Positions 1 to 6,501 of a DNA stretch of 12,355 nt are shown in pieces. The notes under the pieces were generated by a model. The model was not told the origin of the DNA. It ran no database searches and was given only the letters and a program-made list of their open reading frames with translations. Origin of the DNA: Betaproteobacteria bacterium (GTDB taxonomy: Bacteria; Pseudomonadota; Gammaproteobacteria; Burkholderiales; SG8-39); the NCBI GenBank assembly GCA_027317055.1, contig DAHVFK010000061.1, forward strand, positions 1 through 12,355, read 5' to 3'. A program made the translations under genes and the position numbers. Position 1 is the first letter of the stretch; each line of letters opens with the position of its first letter.

Positions 1-43
1 GCTGAGATGAGCTCCATCGCCCGATTGTAGCCGGAGCGCCGGG

Positions 44-49
44 TATAAT
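44..49 (+). promoter_or_regulatory. Candidate -10 box for the ybaK-like/mutL/miaA/gntK operon
   Basis: A perfect TATAAT lies 25 bases before the first ATG of the operon, which would place transcription start near base 56 and leave a leader of about 19 bases. No convincing -35 box sits at 16-18 bp spacing (CCGATT is found there), and TTGTAG at 25-30 is only 13 bp away. The call rests on the -10 match and on its position ahead of the first gene of a packed operon. No Shine-Dalgarno sequence is obvious in the short leader. Confidence 0.5.
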
Positions 50-74
50 CGCGCTCGATCCCCGCTGCGCCGCA

Positions 75-575
75 ATGACAAGCCCCGTCCTTTCGTCTCC
101 GAGCGTCGCGCGCGTTCGCGCCGCGCTCGCCGCGGCCGGCCACGACCGCCCGATTGTCGAGCTCGCGGCCGCCGCGCGCAGCGCGAAAGCCGCCGCCGAA
201 TTTCTCGGCTGCAGCGTTGCGCAGATCGCCAACTCGCTCGTCTTTCGCGGCCAGCGCTCGGGCGCGCCGCTGCTGGTGATGGCAAGCGGCGCGCATCGCG
301 TCGACACCGCCAGGCTCGCGGCGCTCGCGGGCGAGCCGGTCGAGATGGCGCGCGCGCCATTCGTGCGCGAGCACACCGGCTTTGCGATCGGCGGCGTGGC
401 GCCGATAGGCCATCCCGCGCCGCTTACCACGCTGATCGATCTCGCCCTCGCGCGGCAGGCGCGGATCTGGGCCGCCGCGGGCCACCCCAATACCGTATTC
501 GAGCTCAGCTTCGAGACGCTGCAGCGCCTCACGCGCGGCACGCCCGCCGAGCTCGGCCAGAGCGCGTCGGCCTGA
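75..575 (+). CDS. YbaK/EbsC-family aminoacyl-tRNA deacylase-like protein
   Basis: This 166-residue protein has the single INS-type domain of the YbaK/ProX/EbsC family, whose characterised members hydrolyse mischarged tRNAs such as Cys-tRNA(Pro) or Ala-tRNA(Pro). The helical N-terminus (about 1-50) is followed by the core strand SLVFR (54-58), a SGAHRVD segment (71-77), the family hallmark HTGFAIGGVAPIGH (100-113) and a late WAAAGHPNTVF segment (132-142). The length fits single-domain YbaK proteins. Residue 53 is Asn where E. coli and Haemophilus YbaK carry the conserved functional Lys just before this strand, so deacylation of the usual substrate cannot be assumed; the variant may be normal for this subfamily. 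It is the first gene of the operon and ends one base before mutL. It should be cytoplasmic. The family call is firm, the substrate unknown. ATG at 75 is the first start after the -10 box. Confidence 0.88.
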   Translation: MTSPVLSSPSVARVRAALAAAGHDRPIVELAAAARSAKAAAEFLGCSVAQIANSLVFRGQRSGAPLLVMASGAHRVDTARLAALAGEPVEMARAPFVREHTGFAIGGVAPIGHPAPLTTLIDLALARQARIWAAAGHPNTVFELSFETLQRLTRGTPAELGQSASA

Positions 576-576
576 G

Positions 577-2307
577 ATGAGCGCGATACGCCTCCTGCCC
601 GAGCTGCTCATCAGCCAGATCGCGGCCGGTGAGGTGGTCGAGCGACCGGCGTCGGTATTGAAGGAGCTGATCGAAAACAGCCTCGATGCCGGCGCAAGCG
701 AGCTCGGCGTGACGCTCGCCGAGGGCGGCGCACGGCGGGTGCAGGTGGACGACGACGGCGCCGGGATCGCGCGGGAGGACCTCCCCCTCTCGCTCGCGCG
801 CCACGCAACCAGCAAGATCGGAACGCTTGAGGACCTCGAAGCCGTGGCCTCGCTCGGCTTCCGCGGCGAGGCGCTCGCGTCGATCGCATCGGTGGCGCGA
901 GTCGAAGTCGTGTCGCGCGCGCGGGGCGCGCGGCACGCGTTCTCGGTCCGTGCCGAGGGCGGCGAGCCCGGCCCGATCGAGCCTGCGGCGCGCGCGGCCG
1001 GCACCAGCGTCTCGGTCGGCGACCTGTACTTCAACACTCCTGCGCGGCGCAAGTTCCTGCGCACCGAGGCGACCGAGTTCGGGCACTGCGAGGAAGTCTT
1101 CCGCCGCGCCGCCCTGGCGCGGCCTGACCTGGCCTGGAGCCTGCGGCACAACGGTCGCGTCAGCGCCGTGCTCAAGCCGCAGACGCTCGCCGAGCGCGCC
1201 GCAGCGCTGCTTGGCAAGGAGTTCTGCGCCGGAGCGCTCGCGGTCGAGGCGCAGGCCGGGCCGCTGCGCCTGCACGGGCTCGCGGGCGGCCCGCAGGCCG
1301 CTCGCGCACGCGCCGACAGCCAGTATTTCTTCGTCAACGGGCGCTACGTGCGCGATCGGCTGCTCGCGCACGCTGCGCGGGAGGCTTACGCCGAGCTGCT
1401 GCACGGCGAGCGTCAGCCGGCCTACGTCCTGTACCTCGAGCTGGAGCCGCGCGCGGTGGACGTCAACGTGCACCCGGCGAAGACCGAGGTCCGCTTTCGC
1501 GACTCGCGCAGCGTGCACCAGTTCGTGCTGCACGCGCTCAGGCGCGCCCTGTCGCCCGGGGCCGCGGCGGCGCCCGTGTCCTACGCCGTCCTCGCGCCCC
1601 CACCTGCTGCCGGCGCCCCGGCGCAGGCCGTGCTCGGCATCGAGCAATCGGCGGCGGCGTATCAATCGTTCATCGCCGCCGCCGCGCAACCAGCGCCGCT
1701 GCCCGCCGCCGCCCCGGACCAAGCGCCGCCGCTGGGCTACGCGCTGGCGCTGCTGCACGGGGTCTACATCCTGGCGCAGAACAGCGCCGGCCTGGTGCTA
1801 GTCGACATGCACGCCGCCCACGAGCGCATCGTGTTCGAGAAGCTGAAGCAGGCCCTGGACGCCGGCGCGGTTCAGCGCCAGAGCCTGCTCGTGCCGAGCG
1901 TGTTCCGGGCCGACGCGCTGGACATCTCGACTGCGGAGGAGAACCGGGAGGCGCTCGAGCAGCTCGGGCTCGAGCTAAGCGCCGCCGGGCCGAACGAGCT
2001 CGCGGTGCGCGCGGCGCCGGTGGCGCTCGCCTCGGGCGACGTCGCGGGGCTCGCGCGCGACGTGCTCGCGGAGCTGCGCGCGTACGGCGCGGTACAGGCG
2101 CTCGCGGCGCGGCGCGACGCGCTGCTCGGCGGCATGGCCTGCCACGCCGCGGTGCGCGCCAATCGCAGCCTTGCCCTGCCCGAGATGAACGCGCTGCTGC
2201 GCGAGATGGAGCGGACCGAGCGCTCGGGCAGCTGCAACCACGGCCGCCCCACCTGGTACCAGCTGACGCTGGCCGACCTCGACAAGCTGTTCCTGCGGGG
2301 GCGCTGA
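577..2307 (+). CDS. mutL: DNA mismatch repair protein MutL (endonuclease-type)
   Basis: MutL couples mismatch recognition by MutS to strand incision and excision. The N-terminal GHKL ATPase shows ELIENSLDAG (30-39, with catalytic Glu30 and Mg-binding Asn34), DDGAGI (59-64), ATSKI (77-81), GFRGEAL (94-100) and GTSVSVGDLYFNTPARRK (142-159). FVNGR (252-256) and VHPAKTEVRF (298-307) belong to the second ribosomal-S5-like domain. An Ala/Pro-rich linker covers roughly 326-385. The C-terminal dimerisation domain carries DMHAAHERIVFE (410-421), matching the DQHA-x2-E-x4-E metal-binding endonuclease motif, plus ACHAAVRAN (521-529) and CNHGRP (553-558). MutL from MutH-dependent E. coli lacks this site, so this protein probably nicks DNA itself. 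At 576 residues it is slightly short, mostly in the linker. The ATG follows the upstream stop by one base and the stop overlaps the miaA start, indicating translational coupling. Confidence 0.98.
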   Translation: MSAIRLLPELLISQIAAGEVVERPASVLKELIENSLDAGASELGVTLAEGGARRVQVDDDGAGIAREDLPLSLARHATSKIGTLEDLEAVASLGFRGEALASIASVARVEVVSRARGARHAFSVRAEGGEPGPIEPAARAAGTSVSVGDLYFNTPARRKFLRTEATEFGHCEEVFRRAALARPDLAWSLRHNGRVSAVLKPQTLAERAAALLGKEFCAGALAVEAQAGPLRLHGLAGGPQAARARADSQYFFVNGRYVRDRLLAHAAREAYAELLHGERQPAYVLYLELEPRAVDVNVHPAKTEVRFRDSRSVHQFVLHALRRALSPGAAAAPVSYAVLAPPPAAGAPAQAVLGIEQSAAAYQSFIAAAAQPAPLPAAAPDQAPPLGYALALLHGVYILAQNSAGLVLVDMHAAHERIVFEKLKQALDAGAVQRQSLLVPSVFRADALDISTAEENREALEQLGLELSAAGPNELAVRAAPVALASGDVAGLARDVLAELRAYGAVQALAARRDALLGGMACHAAVRANRSLALPEMNALLREMERTERSGSCNHGRPTWYQLTLADLDKLFLRGR

Positions 2308-3248
2308 TGAGGCAGGCGGCGGTCGCGCTGCTGGGCCCCACGGCGAGCGGAAAGTCGGAATTCGCGCTGCGCCTGGCCGAGCGGCTGGCGCTCGAAATCG
2401 TGAGCGTCGACTCGGGTCAGGTCTACCGCGGCATGGACATCGGGACCGCCAAGCCGTCGCCGGCCGAGCGGCGGCGCGTGCCGCACCATCTGATCGACCT
2501 GCTCGACCCGAGCGAGAGCTATTCCGCAGGGCGATTTCGCGCCGACGCGATCGACGCCGTGAGCGCGGTCCTCGCGCGCGGCCGTCTGCCGCTGCTGGTC
2601 GGCGGCACCATGCTCTATTTCCGCGCGCTGGCGCAGGGCATCGACGCGCTTCCTGCCGCCGACGCCGCACTGCGCGCCGAGATCGACCGCGAGGCGGCGC
2701 GCGCCGGCTGGCCGGCGCTGCACGCCGAGCTCGCCCGGGTCGACCCGCAGAGCGCGCGCCGGCTCGAGCCGAACGACGCGCAGCGCATTCAGCGCGCGCT
2801 CGAGGTCTACCGCGCGACCGGCAGGCCGCTTTCCGAGCTGCACACCGCGCCGCGCCAGCCGCTGCCCTTTGCGCTCGCGAGCTGCGCGCTCGTCCCGGCG
2901 GATCGCGCGCTGCTGCACCGGCGCATCGCCGAGCGCATGGACCGAATGCTAGCGCTCGGCCTGGTGGACGAACTGCGCTCGCTGCGCCGTCGCCATGCCC
3001 TGAATCCTGCCCTGCCCGGCATGCGCAGCGTCGGCTATCGCCAGGCCTGGGGCTTCCTGGAAGGCGCGTACGGCGTGCGCGAAATGCGCGACAAGGCGCT
3101 CGCCGCGACGCGCCAGCTGGCCAAGCGCCAGCTCACCTGGTTGCGCTCGATGTCGTTCGACGCGGTGATCGACCCGTTCGAGCCCGGGGCGTGCGAGCGC
3201 TGGTGCGAGCTGGCGCTGTCGCTTGCGCGCGAGGACCGCGCGGCATGA
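2307..3248 (+). CDS. miaA: tRNA dimethylallyltransferase MiaA
   Basis: MiaA transfers a dimethylallyl group from DMAPP to N6 of A37 in tRNAs reading UNN codons, the first step toward ms2i6A, which stabilises codon-anticodon pairing. The 313-residue length is typical. Visible motifs are the P-loop GPTASGKS (10-17), VDSGQVYRGMDIGTAKP (34-50) containing the catalytic Asp35, HHLIDLLDP (60-68), SAGRF (73-77), GGTMLYFRAL (99-108), and QRIQRALEVYRATG (159-172), followed by MRSVGYRQ and a basic RQLAKRQLTWLR stretch near the C-terminus that fits tRNA binding. The ATG overlaps the mutL TGA by one base (TGATG) and its own TGA overlaps the next start (ATGA). mutL-miaA is a very common pair; the frequent next partner, hfq, is absent here. 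Confidence 0.97.
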   Translation: MRQAAVALLGPTASGKSEFALRLAERLALEIVSVDSGQVYRGMDIGTAKPSPAERRRVPHHLIDLLDPSESYSAGRFRADAIDAVSAVLARGRLPLLVGGTMLYFRALAQGIDALPAADAALRAEIDREAARAGWPALHAELARVDPQSARRLEPNDAQRIQRALEVYRATGRPLSELHTAPRQPLPFALASCALVPADRALLHRRIAERMDRMLALGLVDELRSLRRRHALNPALPGMRSVGYRQAWGFLEGAYGVREMRDKALAATRQLAKRQLTWLRSMSFDAVIDPFEPGACERWCELALSLAREDRAA

Positions 3249-3736
3249 TCGCCGTGCTGATGGGCGTATCGGGCTGCGGCAAGACCACCATCGGCCGCCT
3301 GCTCGCGCAGCGCCTGAGCTGCGAGTTCGTCGACGCGGACGACTTCCACCCGCCCGAGAACGTCGCCAAGATGGCCGCCGGGATGCCGCTCGAGGACGCC
3401 GATCGCTGGCGCTGGCTCGAGCGCCTGAACGCGGAGCTGCGCCGGCGCGAGGCGCGCGCCGAGCGCGCGGTTCTCGCCTGCTCCGCGCTCAAGCAGGCCT
3501 ATCGCGACCGGCTCATGGCCGGCCTCGCGCGCTGCGAGCTGGTCTATCTGCGCGCCAGTGCCGAAGTGCTGCGCGAGCGACTCGCCGGCCGCAGTCACCG
3601 ATACATGCCGGCCTCGCTGCTCGCGAGCCAGCTCGCGACGCTCGAGCCGCCCGCGCGCGCGATCGAGATCGACGCCGCGCAGACGCCCGAGCGCTGCGCG
3701 GCGCTGATCGCAGCGGCGCTCGACAGCAAGCCTTAA
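3245..3736 (+). CDS. gntK: Gluconokinase (GntK family)
   Basis: Gluconokinase phosphorylates D-gluconate with ATP to 6-phosphogluconate, feeding the Entner-Doudoroff and pentose phosphate pathways. The 163-residue protein starts directly at the phosphate-binding strand: MIAVLMGVSGCGKTT has Walker A at 7-14. Next come the family signature DADDFHPPENVAKMAAGMPL (30-49), DADRWRWL (51-58), ACSALKQAYRDRL (78-90), the lid YLRASAEVLRERLAGRSHRY (101-120) and MPASLLASQLATLEPP (121-136). An earlier in-frame ATG at 3191 lies inside miaA and would add 18 unrelated residues; ATG 3245 matches the family start, has GAGGA at 3231-3235 and overlaps the miaA stop by 4 bases. No gluconate permease, edd, eda or gntR gene is visible in the window, so its place in a mutL-miaA operon is probably chance or lineage-specific. 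Its stop codon lies inside the regulatory box at 3732-3748. Confidence 0.95.
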   Translation: MIAVLMGVSGCGKTTIGRLLAQRLSCEFVDADDFHPPENVAKMAAGMPLEDADRWRWLERLNAELRRREARAERAVLACSALKQAYRDRLMAGLARCELVYLRASAEVLRERLAGRSHRYMPASLLASQLATLEPPARAIEIDAAQTPERCAALIAAALDSKP

Positions 3737-3748
3737 GGATGGGTTAAG
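3732..3748 (+). promoter_or_regulatory. Candidate PmrA/QseB-type response-regulator box
   Basis: The sequence reads CTTAAG-GATGG-GTTAAG: two half-sites in direct repeat with an 11-bp period, one helical turn. It fits the YTTAAK-N5-YTTAAK consensus of PmrA/QseB-type OmpR regulators except for the first base of the second half-site (G instead of C/T). It overlaps the gntK stop codon and lies 69 bases before the protease start. A regulator of this family is encoded 2 kb downstream in the same direction. No clear -10 box follows at normal spacing (the sequence to 3780 is very GC-rich), which leaves open whether it activates or represses. Confidence 0.55.
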
Positions 3749-3776
3749 CCCGCCGCGCGACGATCCGGTCCGTTCA

Positions 3777-3797
3777 GCGCATCCAGTGCGCATCCAG
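3777..3797 (+). repeat. Tandem 10-bp direct repeat in the protease gene leader
   Basis: GCGCATCCAG occurs twice (3777-3786 and 3788-3797) separated by one T, an 11-bp period. It lies between the TTAAG box and the ribosome binding site AAGGAG (3803-3808) of the downstream protease gene. It could be a second regulator site or a small duplication; the sequence alone does not decide. Confidence 0.45.
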
Positions 3798-3816
3798 CAG
3801 ACAAGGAGAGATCGTC

Positions 3817-5250
3817 ATGAAGGCAAAAGGTACTGTCGTCGCCCTCGCCGCGGCGGGGTTGCTATCGCTAGGCGCCTGGGGCGGCATGCACATCGAATCG
3901 CCGTGGACCCCGGCCCACGCCAGCACCACTGCGGTCGCGCCGGCACCGGCCATGGTGCAGCTGCCGAACTTCACCTCGATCGTCGATGCCAACCGCGGCG
4001 CGGTCGTGAACATCACGGTGACCGAGAACCAGAAGACCTCGGCGCAGTCGCCGTTGCCCGATTTCGGCGGCAACGATCCATTCTCGCAGTTCTTCCGCCA
4101 GTTCAAGATCCCGCAGCAGCAACAGCCGACGCACGGCCTGGGTTCGGGATTCATCGTGCGTTCGGACGGCATTATCATGACCAACGCACACGTGGTCGAC
4201 GGCGCGAGCAACGTCATGGTCAAGCTATCCGACCGGCGCGAGTTCAAGGCCAAGGTGATCGGGGTCGACAAGCAGACCGATATCGCAGTGATCAAGATCG
4301 ACGCCAAGAACTTGCCGACGGTCAAGCTGGGCGACTCCAAAGCGGTGCGGGTAGGCCAATGGGTACTCGCGATCGGTTCGCCCTACGGCTTCGAGAACAC
4401 GGTCACCTCGGGCATCGTCAGCGCGACCTCGCGCGCGCTGCCCGACGGCACCTACACCCCGTTCATCCAGACGGACGCTCCGATCAATCCCGGTAATTCC
4501 GGCGGACCGCTGTTCAACATGAGCGGCCAGGTGATCGGGATCAACTCCCAGATTTACTCCCAGACCGGCGGCTACCAGGGGCTTTCGTTCGCGATCCCGA
4601 TCGATCTCGCCTCGCAGATCGAGCAGCAGCTGCTGGCGCACGGCAAGGTCGAACGCGGCCGCATCGGCGTCACGATTCAGGACGTGAGCCAGGGACTGGC
4701 GCAGTCCTTCGGCCTCGACAAGCCGGCCGGCGCGCTGGTTTCTTCGGTCGAGAAGGGCAGCCCCGCGGACAAGGCCGGCCTGGAGTCGGGCGACGTCATT
4801 CTCGGCATGAACGGCGAGAAGATCGAGCGCTCGAACGAGCTTCCGCCCATGGTCGCGGCCGTCAAGCCGGGCAATGAGGCCAGCTTCGAGGTCTGGCGCA
4901 AGGGTCAGCGCAAGCAGATCACCGTCGAAGTGGGTGAGTTCAAGGGCGCCAAAGTGGCGAACGCCGCGGGCAGCGGCGAACGCAACGGCCGCCTCGGTCT
5001 CGCGGTGCGCCCGCTCACCAAGGACGAAGACCAGCAGGCGCAGATCGACGGCGGCCTGCTGGTCGAGAGCGCCGGCGGACCGGCCGCCGCGGCCGGGATT
5101 CAGCAGGGCGATGTGATCCTGGCCGTCAACGGCAACTCGGTAAAAAGCGTGCCGCAGCTGCGCGCGCTGGTGGCCAAGGCCGGCAAGCACGTCGCGCTGC
5201 TGATCCAGCGCCAAGACGCGAAGATCTTCGTTCCGGTGGACCTCGGCTGA
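3817..5250 (+). CDS. degQ: Do/DegQ-family periplasmic serine endoprotease (HtrA)
   Basis: This 477-residue HtrA protein degrades or chaperones misfolded envelope proteins. Residues 1-35 form an export signal: basic MKAK, hydrophobic 6-22, and likely cleavage after Ala-His-Ala (33-35), longer than average. The trypsin-like domain (about 50-270) holds the full catalytic triad: His125 in TNAHVVDG, Asp155 in QTDIAVIKI and Ser228 in GNSGGPL. Gly/Ser-rich LGSGFIV (108-114) precedes the His. A Gln-rich stretch (99-103) sits in the LA-loop region, which is shorter than in E. coli DegP. PDZ1 spans about 278-372 (RGRIGVTIQ) and PDZ2 about 390-470 (GRLGLAV). Two PDZ domains exclude DegS. DegQ, DegP and MucD are hard to tell apart here, so the symbol is provisional. 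AAGGAG (3803-3808) supports the ATG. The gene is first in a unit with a small secreted protein and a two-component system, suggesting envelope-stress control. Confidence 0.96.
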   Translation: MKAKGTVVALAAAGLLSLGAWGGMHIESPWTPAHASTTAVAPAPAMVQLPNFTSIVDANRGAVVNITVTENQKTSAQSPLPDFGGNDPFSQFFRQFKIPQQQQPTHGLGSGFIVRSDGIIMTNAHVVDGASNVMVKLSDRREFKAKVIGVDKQTDIAVIKIDAKNLPTVKLGDSKAVRVGQWVLAIGSPYGFENTVTSGIVSATSRALPDGTYTPFIQTDAPINPGNSGGPLFNMSGQVIGINSQIYSQTGGYQGLSFAIPIDLASQIEQQLLAHGKVERGRIGVTIQDVSQGLAQSFGLDKPAGALVSSVEKGSPADKAGLESGDVILGMNGEKIERSNELPPMVAAVKPGNEASFEVWRKGQRKQITVEVGEFKGAKVANAAGSGERNGRLGLAVRPLTKDEDQQAQIDGGLLVESAGGPAAAAGIQQGDVILAVNGNSVKSVPQLRALVAKAGKHVALLIQRQDAKIFVPVDLG

Positions 5251-5270
5251 GTCCCCACCGGCGAAGAGCG

Positions 5271-5320
5271 GGCGGCGCCGGCTTCCCCCCAACCCCCTGC
5301 CGGCGCCGCCTTGCTTTCCC
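5271..5320 (+). terminator. GC-rich hairpin, possible terminator or attenuator
   Basis: A perfect 12-bp inverted repeat, GGCGGCGCCGGC (5271-5282) and GCCGGCGCCGCC (5299-5310), encloses a 16-base C-rich loop. It begins 20 bases after the protease stop and is followed by TTGCTTTCCCTTTCC rather than a pure T tract. The stem would be very stable. The interrupted U tract suggests partial rather than complete termination, so the downstream genes could receive reduced read-through. Each arm is itself partly palindromic (GGCGCC), so alternative folds exist. Confidence 0.6.
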
Positions 5321-5349
5321 TTTCCCTCCCTCTGTGAAAGGAGACCACC

Positions 5350-5784
5350 ATGACCAAGACTGCAAGTGCATTGCTCGCTACGTTCCTCGCCACCGGCGTC
5401 GCGCACGCCGCTGTGCAGAACGCGGACGCGCTGCCCCCGATGCAGACCCAGGGAAACATCGCCTGGGTCTCAGGCGGCATCGGCGAATCGCAGGCCAAGG
5501 CGTTCGAGAATGCCTCCACCCGCTACCCGCTGACCCTGGAATTCATCGTCAAGCCCGATCGCAAAGGCGCGAAGGCGGAATTCACCGCCGCGGTGCCGGT
5601 GAAGGTCACCGACAAGCACGGCAAGGAGCTGCTGAGCGCGACTTCGCAGGGCCCGTTCATGCTGCTCCAGCTGCCGCACGGGCGCTACAGCGTGATCGCG
5701 GAGCGCCACGGCAAGAAGATCGAGCGCCACGTCGTCGTCGGTCAGGGGCACCACCGGGTCGTATTCGAATGGGTCGCCTCCTGA
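5350..5784 (+). CDS. Small secreted beta-rich protein of unknown function
   Basis: I recognise no characterised function. The 144-residue protein has a clear signal peptide (MTKT, hydrophobic 6-19, likely cleavage after Ala-His-Ala at 18-20), so the mature product is about 124 residues in the periplasm or beyond. The middle has SGGIGESQAKAFENASTRYP (41-60). The C-terminal half alternates short strands: PVKVTDKHGKELL (83-95), GPFMLLQLPHGRYSVIAER (101-119), and HVVVGQGHHRVVFEW (127-141). The pattern of a strand with D-x-x-G, then LP-x-G-x-Y-x-V-x-A, resembles the carboxypeptidase-regulatory-like or transthyretin-like beta-sandwich. The mature part has no Cys and is His/Lys-rich. ATG 5350 follows AAAGGAGA (5337-5344) at good spacing. 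It sits between the secreted protease and the two-component system, so a periplasmic accessory, substrate or signal-sensing role is conceivable but unproven. Confidence 0.82.
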   Translation: MTKTASALLATFLATGVAHAAVQNADALPPMQTQGNIAWVSGGIGESQAKAFENASTRYPLTLEFIVKPDRKGAKAEFTAAVPVKVTDKHGKELLSATSQGPFMLLQLPHGRYSVIAERHGKKIERHVVVGQGHHRVVFEWVAS

Positions 5785-5810
5785 TCGCCCCGCCCCCGGC
5801 TCGCTAGAAT
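5781..5810 (+). promoter_or_regulatory. Weak candidate promoter for the two-component genes
   Basis: TAGAAT (5805-5810) resembles a -10 box and CTGATC (5781-5786) a poor -35 box with 18 bp spacing, overlapping the end of the small secreted-protein gene. Transcription would start near 5817, about 25 bases before the regulator ATG. No TTAAG half-site is present here. It may give internal, protease-independent expression of the regulator and kinase. Confidence 0.3.
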
Positions 5811-5841
5811 AGCCGCTGCGCGCTGACTCGGAGGCGACGGA

Positions 5842-6501
5842 ATGCGGCTGCTGCTGGTGGAAGACGACCGCATGATCGGCGAGAGCGTGCAGAAGGGCCT
5901 GCGCCTGGACGGCTTCTCGGTCGACTGGGTGCAGGACGGCAGCTCCGCCGAGCTCGCGCTCGAGACCGAGCGCTACGACTGCGTGTTGCTCGATCTCGGT
6001 CTGCCGAAGAAGGACGGCATGGACGTGCTGCGCGGCATGCGCAGCGTGCGCAATCCGGCGCCGGTGGTGGTGATCACCGCGCGTGACGCCGTGCCCGACC
6101 GCATCAAGGGGCTGGACGCGGGCGCCGATGACTACGTGGTAAAGCCGTTCGATCTCGACGAGCTCGCGGCGCGCGTGCGCGCGGTCGTGCGCAGGCGCGA
6201 GGGCCGCGCCGAGCCGGTCATCGAGTACCTCGAGTTGGCGCTCAATCCGGCGACCCACGAGGCGACCTACCGCGAGCAGCCGCTCGCGCTGTCGGCGCGC
6301 GAATTCGCGGTGCTCGAGGCGCTGGTGTCGCGCCCGGGCGCCATCCTGTCGCGCGCGCAGCTCGAGGAGCGCATCTACGGCTGGGGCGAGGAAATCGAAT
6401 CCAACGCGGTGGAGGTCTTCATTCACAGCCTGCGCAGGAAGCTCGGCGCGGAGTTCATCCGCACCGTGCGCGGCGCAGGCTACATGGTGCCCAAAGGCTG
6501 A
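5842..6501 (+). CDS. qseB: OmpR-family response regulator, QseB/PmrA-like
   Basis: This 219-residue DNA-binding response regulator is phosphorylated by a partner kinase and binds promoter direct repeats as a dimer. The receiver domain (1-115) shows acidic pocket residues Asp8/Asp9 in LLVEDDRMIG, phosphoacceptor Asp51 in VLLDLGLP, Thr79 in VVITARD and Lys101 in VVKPF. The OmpR/PhoB winged helix (about 125-218) carries LSAREFAVLEALV and ends with SNAVEVFIHSLRRKLG and FIRTVRGAGYMV, which closely resemble E. coli QseB. PmrA is the near relative, and the symbol is by resemblance only. GGAGG (5830-5834) precedes the ATG at good spacing. Its TGA overlaps the kinase ATG (TGATG). A box of the type such regulators bind lies upstream of the protease gene at 3732-3748, pointing to autoregulation of the whole unit. 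Confidence 0.94.
   Translation: MRLLLVEDDRMIGESVQKGLRLDGFSVDWVQDGSSAELALETERYDCVLLDLGLPKKDGMDVLRGMRSVRNPAPVVVITARDAVPDRIKGLDAGADDYVVKPFDLDELAARVRAVVRRREGRAEPVIEYLELALNPATHEATYREQPLALSAREFAVLEALVSRPGAILSRAQLEERIYGWGEEIESNAVEVFIHSLRRKLGAEFIRTVRGAGYMVPKG

Noticed and set aside
1553..1730. GCC/GCG-rich stretch in mutL as a microsatellite or disrupted gene
   Set aside because: It encodes the Ala/Pro-rich linker between MutL domains, which is normally low-complexity; the frame is intact.
529..1758. 409-codon open frame antisense to mutL
   Set aside because: Arg/Gly-rich translation with no recognisable domain, lying wholly opposite an intact mutL; long antisense frames are expected in GC-rich coding DNA.
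1872..2918. 348-codon minus-strand frame spanning the mutL-miaA junction
   Set aside because: It crosses two well-identified genes in antisense and has no family features.
3749..3816. Sigma-E-type promoter before degQ
   Set aside because: I looked for a GGAACTT-like -35 with a TCTGA-like -10 and saw neither.
4225..5406. 393-codon open frame antisense to degQ
   Set aside because: It mirrors codon structure of the certain degQ gene, has biased Arg/Asp/Leu composition, no motif and no ribosome binding site I could support.
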